In this document: piece after piece, positions 60,001 to 64,000 of the stretch
Layout: each line of letters opens with the position of its first letter
Position numbering within the stretch: position 1 is the stretch's first letter
Source of the DNA: Spizellomyces sp. 'palustris'
Lineage: Eukaryota; Chytridiomycota; Chytridiomycetes; Spizellomycetales; Spizellomycetaceae
NCBI GenBank assembly: GCA_006535965.1
Contig: QEAR01000043.1
Span: forward strand, 1-64,000
Length of the DNA: 64,000 nt
Direction of reading: 5' to 3'
The notes under the pieces: model-generated
What the model saw: the letters and a program-made list of their open reading frames with translations, nothing else
What the model was told of the DNA's origin: nothing
Database searches by the model: none
Program-made: the position numbers and the translations under genes

Positions 60001-63000
60001 GTGAACCCCGCTGGCAGCGGCACAGTTGATTGTGCTTGGGCTTGGGCAGGTACCGCAGCCGCGGCCTGAGAAGTTCTTCTTGCCATACTGCTCCGGTTCT
60101 CAGGGTCTTTAAGGTTCACCAAGGATGCTAGCGAGCTGGCTCCAGAAGCAGTCCCCAAGGACCTTGGTTTGCTAAAGCCAATATCTGAGGCACCTCATGA
60201 GGTGCGTGCAAAGAAGTATCACATGAAGATATTCTACATACCGTCCACATAGTCATCGTCAACGACTTCTAAGTTGACCGAAATCCACTCCGAGGGATTC
60301 TGCCGTGTACGAATGAAGATATTGAAGGTGGCTCCAATAGAGAGCATTTCGCTTTAGTAAATACAAGTGTCAGTGTGGTACTGCTCATGCAAGCTGTCTA
60401 CTTGAAGAACCTACTCTTCATTGGCTTCTCGCTGCACACTGACGGCGGCCATCTCTTTGTTGATGCTGGTCACCCGAGTCATGACTCTTTGAAGACGTGT
60501 GGTTCCAGGCTGAATTATGTCAAAGAGAACTGGCGCATTGATCGGAAAGTCGGTTGGATTCGCCATACTGCGCAAGTTGCTAAAAGAAATAGGAGCCGGT
60601 TACTTTCAAAGTCCGTCTTAGCAATATGTAAACTTTGGGGGCACAACATACGGAATTCGACTTGGCCATAGAACTGGATGTCTGTCTACCGTAAACCCTT
60701 CCGGTACATCAAATCCAGGTCTGGCATCGATAATTGCCTTCTGTTTTGCTGGCGCCATGGAGCCCACCCCAGGAGGACCACGGCCAGGGCCCATTTGCTT
60801 CCCGTAGATGGCAGAAACCGGCAAAGCGGCGCGATCGACTCGATCAGGATCATATCCTGGAAAAGGGCATATGTTGAGAAACCCAGGTGGAACACGCCTG
60901 CCGTCATACGGATTGAGGTCACTCTTCTGCGGAACTCTCGCCGTTCCTGGCGGTATTGGTCCTCGATCCTTAATACCTGCACGTCGCTTTGGTACTAGGG
61001 ACACTTGACTTCCCGAACGTGACCTTGCCCTTTCCATGCTGAGATCTCCAGCATTTGCGCTCCCCATGGTGCTTGCACGGCGAGGCCGACTCGACGACGT
61101 TGGCCGGTTCCCTGGAGGTACCCGCCGTGTAGACATGGCTATAACAGATCCTTTTCGGACACTGGCAGCCATCGGTGCTGCGTCAGCGGCTTGTAAGGCC
61201 GCTCGACGCATTGCTCGGGCATCTGGAGGCCCTTGCCGAGCCGAGAATCGTCCAGAATCCAAAGTAGTGCCAGGTTGCTGTGATAAAACGTCGGCTGCTG
61301 CCTTCAGAGTGCCCTTGATCTCCTTGCTGGCTTGATCGGGCGTCGCAGACTCAATTACTTCCACGAGAGGCGAAGGTGCGCAAGTATATCCATATGGTAG
61401 TCCAGGTACCTCTCCCGTACGCTCAAGATACTCGTATCGATATTGAGGAGGCTTTTGTTTTTCTGCCCAAAGAGGATCCTACATAACGGAGCCTAAGTAT
61501 ATTCAGAGAGCACAGAGCACATTCCCGCAGGAAACACAGATCTGCTCACCATGAAGACTGGCGGAATCGTCGTACCACCCTGTGGCACGCCCGGAATGCT
61601 CGGTAATGGTCTGGTAAGTGTCACGCTGGATTTCGGGTGAATGGGAAGATTGACCGCAACTCCCTTGGTGTACATCATGCTAGAGTTGACTTCGACAAAA
61701 AAGCCGGGGTGGTCGGGTACTGGCACCAATCTTGCGAACGTACCGGGAACCTGAAGTAGCTGGCGGAGCAATTTGGAGCGCATTGCCATGCGGGATTCTT
61801 CAGACCGAGTTCGCTACGCAGGTGGTGTTACTTATATAAATTGATGGCTCATTGCGATGGATGTCATCTACCTTGACCAGAGCACGATATTCGGCGTCGT
61901 ACATCGCGCGATCAAAGTTTGGCACATGCAGATCCTTCGTTTCTTTCAATCCAGATATAACTGTGTCAATCCCAAGTAGTATCGCATCATCGTTCATGAT
62001 GGGCAACCAATTACTGAGATTGAGAGAGATTAGCTTGCGATTAAAGTCGTTAACGGTCAGCATGTGCTGGTATACCTGATAAATTGTACTGCCATCATTT
62101 GCAAGGACTGATCGGTTGATCTCATCAGGGGGTGAACATATTTCTTGAAAATAGCACCCACGTATTTGTGGTTTGCATCTGTTCGTTTCATCTGAATATG
62201 GCGCCACCATATTAGCAATTCATTTGGTACTTCATCATTGCTTTAAGAAGTACCTCATTGTTCAGAACACCCAGCAAAGCCCGAACGACATGCAAGGATG
62301 GATCTTGATCCATCTCTTTGATGCCAGTTTTCTGAAGCGGTTGTTTGACTTTCGAGTCCCCTTTGTCGAACTCCTCGTGAAGAATGTACATTACAACATC
62401 TTCCGCAAAACGCGATTGCTTGTGAACAAATCGTGTAAATTTGCCAATCGCATGCAGCAGGTAGATCTTAAGTGCACGGTCTGCATGAGAAAAGCGATCT
62501 GGATCGTTGGCCTGATGATCGTGAAAGGAATTAAGCGACGTGTTGCACAACAAGATTGAGCAGAAGCATTGAATCAGCGACCATTACCGGCTTACGTTTC
62601 TCTTTGTACTGGATTTCGAGGAGTCTCCGCACTAGTTCTTTGAATGCCTAGGGGATGAATTGGTGTTTACCTGCATGTCCAAGCTTTAGGCGGAAAAAAT
62701 GTTCACAAACCCACCAGCATAAGCAAGTGGTCATGCTCTCGGACAGCCCCAAGATAAAATCCTAATTGCCCTAAAAGATATACCGCCTTCAAACGATTCT
62801 CCGTTCTCTCATCAGAAACCATCAGGTTCACCAGTACATGAATAAGGCTCTGTTGACAGAAGGTCGAAGTATGAGTCATCGGGTCATCAATAAAGTAGAA
62901 ACCCTCAGAGTTCATCTAAAGCAACAAATGCTTTCTAACCTCCCGGGTTGTGGAATCCAAGAGGGTGTCGTTGATCATGGGAATTGCCCGTCGTAAGGCT

Positions 63001-63982
63001 ACCATGGCCATATACCGCGCAAATGATTCGGCTTGGTTGAGTCCAAGCAGGAGCAATTTCCATCCACGGTTGAAATGCACCTGCACTGTGTAGAAATCGG
63101 CTTCGTCTAAAGGGGTCGTGTAATGAGTTCCCGTAACAGCATGGGGATGGACTAGAATGAACATACCCAATGGTTGGACATGCAGCCCCTTAGCTATTTG
63201 CATGAGATCTTTGCTCATATTAATACTTGGTATGCTATCTAAGTTGAGACCTTCCAATCCTAATCCTCGTCTCCCCGGCGCTGTTGGGTACGGTTCCGCT
63301 CCTTTATCTTCCTCGTTCTCTATTCCGGCCAACAAGCCGGGCAAATGCGCGTTCGTTGAGCCGTAACCTTGTTCTCGCTCTTCCGTAATCGTGTCATGCA
63401 TCGTAACACCCCGATCCATGTCTTGTTCCGCTGGCATCCCCGCTCCATGCAATGACCCGGTGGGAAGGGACTGACGGCGAGGAGGAAGCCCACCCATCCC
63501 TGTGTCCACTGCCCGAGCCCTTTGTCGTTCCAAGGCATGCTGCTCAGCTTTGATACGCGCCCATCCAGCCATGACGAATTCAGTCGTGCTGTCCTTTTGA
63601 GCTTGACGGCCGCTTTTTGGAGAATATAAATGCACCAATGTCCACAGTCGATCCACAAGGGTTAGAAAATCGGACGAGGTACCGGCTCGAGTATTCAAAA
63701 GGGAATGGAAAAATCCGCGTTGCTGCAATAGATGACATGCAGGTTGAATACAAAACAAATCCAGAATACGTACGACCAACTTACAACGTGAGCCTTCAAC
63801 AAATCCCATAATTTTTGCGCTCTCGTCTTTCTTTTAACTGCCTCCCGATCTCCTCTAATCTGTTGTGCTTGCCCAGCGACTTGAGATGGCCGATCGTCGT
63901 GGGAGAAGTCGTCTGGAGGTACGATCGGAATATCCACCAGCGGAAGGCCGCCCGGACGCTCTCCGGGCGGTCGATTCTCCAT
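48035..63982 (-). CDS. Giant flagellar protein with ARM/HEAT-like N-terminus and many ASH (PapD-like) domains
   Basis: Minus-strand exons run nearly without a break from 63982 (MENRPPGERPGGLPLVDIP) to 48035, suggesting a protein above 4000 residues. Exon 1 (to 63785) joins exon 2 (from 63722) as KLWDLLKAHVQRGFFHSLLN. The first 2.5 kb encode helical ARM/HEAT-like repeats (VALRRAIPMINDTLLDS, RLKAVYLLGQLGFYLG). A proline-rich part follows, including five ~20-residue PPxGF-type units. The rest is a series of at least eleven ASH/MSP-type beta modules, for example MDFGICSAEPHERMRCLTL, LDFGSLKVGSIGSKTLRLHN, MDFGIVAINKPHNHSVVFTN and IDFGLVGRQKSSVRTFHIEN, interrupted at about 53.3-54.4 kb by Ser/Arg-rich and coiled-coil sequence. 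ASH arrays of this kind build the ciliary central apparatus (HYDIN, CFAP47, CFAP65, DLEC1 class). I cannot assign one orthologue. It may be two genes; continuity around 61.4-61.9 kb supports one. Confidence 0.75.
59690..60020 (-). repeat. Five tandem ~20-residue PPxG(F/Y)T protein repeats
   Basis: Inside the giant ASH gene. The units read VPLPAGFTSQGEPYFAP, MPPFPVGYTINSIPYFGR, KPPPLGMTSLGTRFYSA, a diverged LAGYDNGGHPFFIPR and TVPPPAGFTTDGIGYYD. Consensus: P-x-P-x-G-(F/Y/M)-T-x-x-G-x-x-(Y/F)-(Y/F). DNA identity between units is low, so the duplication is old and the pattern is kept at protein level. Confidence 0.7.
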
Positions 63983-64000
63983 GTTAGACTACTTCGCCGT

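Noticed and set aside
61814-61831. 18-nt GT...AG segment between two frames of the giant gene
   Set aside because: Splicing it out leads to a stop in the resulting frame. A 58-nt intron ending at the same acceptor joins the frames properly.
62512-62539. 28-nt GTCGCT...TCAG candidate mini-intron
   Set aside because: A normal intron of about 115 nt, from a strong GTAAGC donor to a TTTTCTCATGCAG acceptor, also joins the frames in phase, so an ultrashort intron is not required.

Overview
The window looks like nuclear DNA of a zoosporic (chytrid-type) fungus. Two kinds of genes point this way. Fungal secretory-pathway glycosylation genes are present: a GT15/KRE2-type alpha-1,2-mannosyltransferase and a PMT2-class protein O-mannosyltransferase. 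So are motile-cilium genes that Dikarya have lost: IFT70/TTC30 and a giant axonemal protein with many ASH (PapD-like) domains. Genes are dense, lie on both strands and mostly carry several short GT-AG introns of about 45-115 nt. Most gene models below were joined by hand from reading frames and splice signals. Where exon lengths are listed, they sum to a multiple of three.

Layout. 1-1.3 kb: a weak ankyrin-like gene fragment on the minus strand. 1.3-4.25 kb: a 4E-T-like eIF4E-binding protein. 4.5-10 kb: the divergent pair GT15 mannosyltransferase / RPAP1. 10.2-14.7 kb: IFT70, convergent with RPAP1 and divergent from a NOSIP-type U-box protein. 14.9-19.4 kb: a Rho GTPase followed by a PAK/STE20 kinase. 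19.5-24.2 kb: a CLC chloride transporter with CBS domains, divergent from a small DUF4536/DMAC1-like protein. 24.5-31 kb: PMT2, divergent from importin alpha. 32.4-33.8 kb: a class A (rhodopsin-like) seven-helix receptor, very unusual for a fungus. 33.8-38.3 kb: a looser accessory-looking segment with a GC-rich unknown gene (possible PD-(D/E)XK-like domain), a tandem tRNA-like repeat, a damaged NSUN-family RNA methyltransferase and an (AT)10 tract. 38.3-39.3 kb: a secreted GDSL esterase. 41-43.2 kb: two low-complexity hypothetical proteins. 43.7-46 kb: an F-box/LRR protein. 47.1-47.9 kb: a membrane RING-CH (MARCH-type) E3. 48-64 kb: the giant flagellar ASH-domain gene on the minus strand, which fills the last quarter.

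Functional threads. IFT70 and the ASH giant serve cilium assembly and the axoneme. GT15 and PMT2 serve O- and N-glycan building in Golgi and ER. RPAP1, importin alpha, NOSIP and the 4E-T-like protein serve Pol II assembly, nuclear import, splicing/ubiquitin control and mRNA repression. The Rho GTPase, PAK and receptor are signalling parts. I saw no CRISPR array, no rRNA, no complete transposon and no recognisable viral element.
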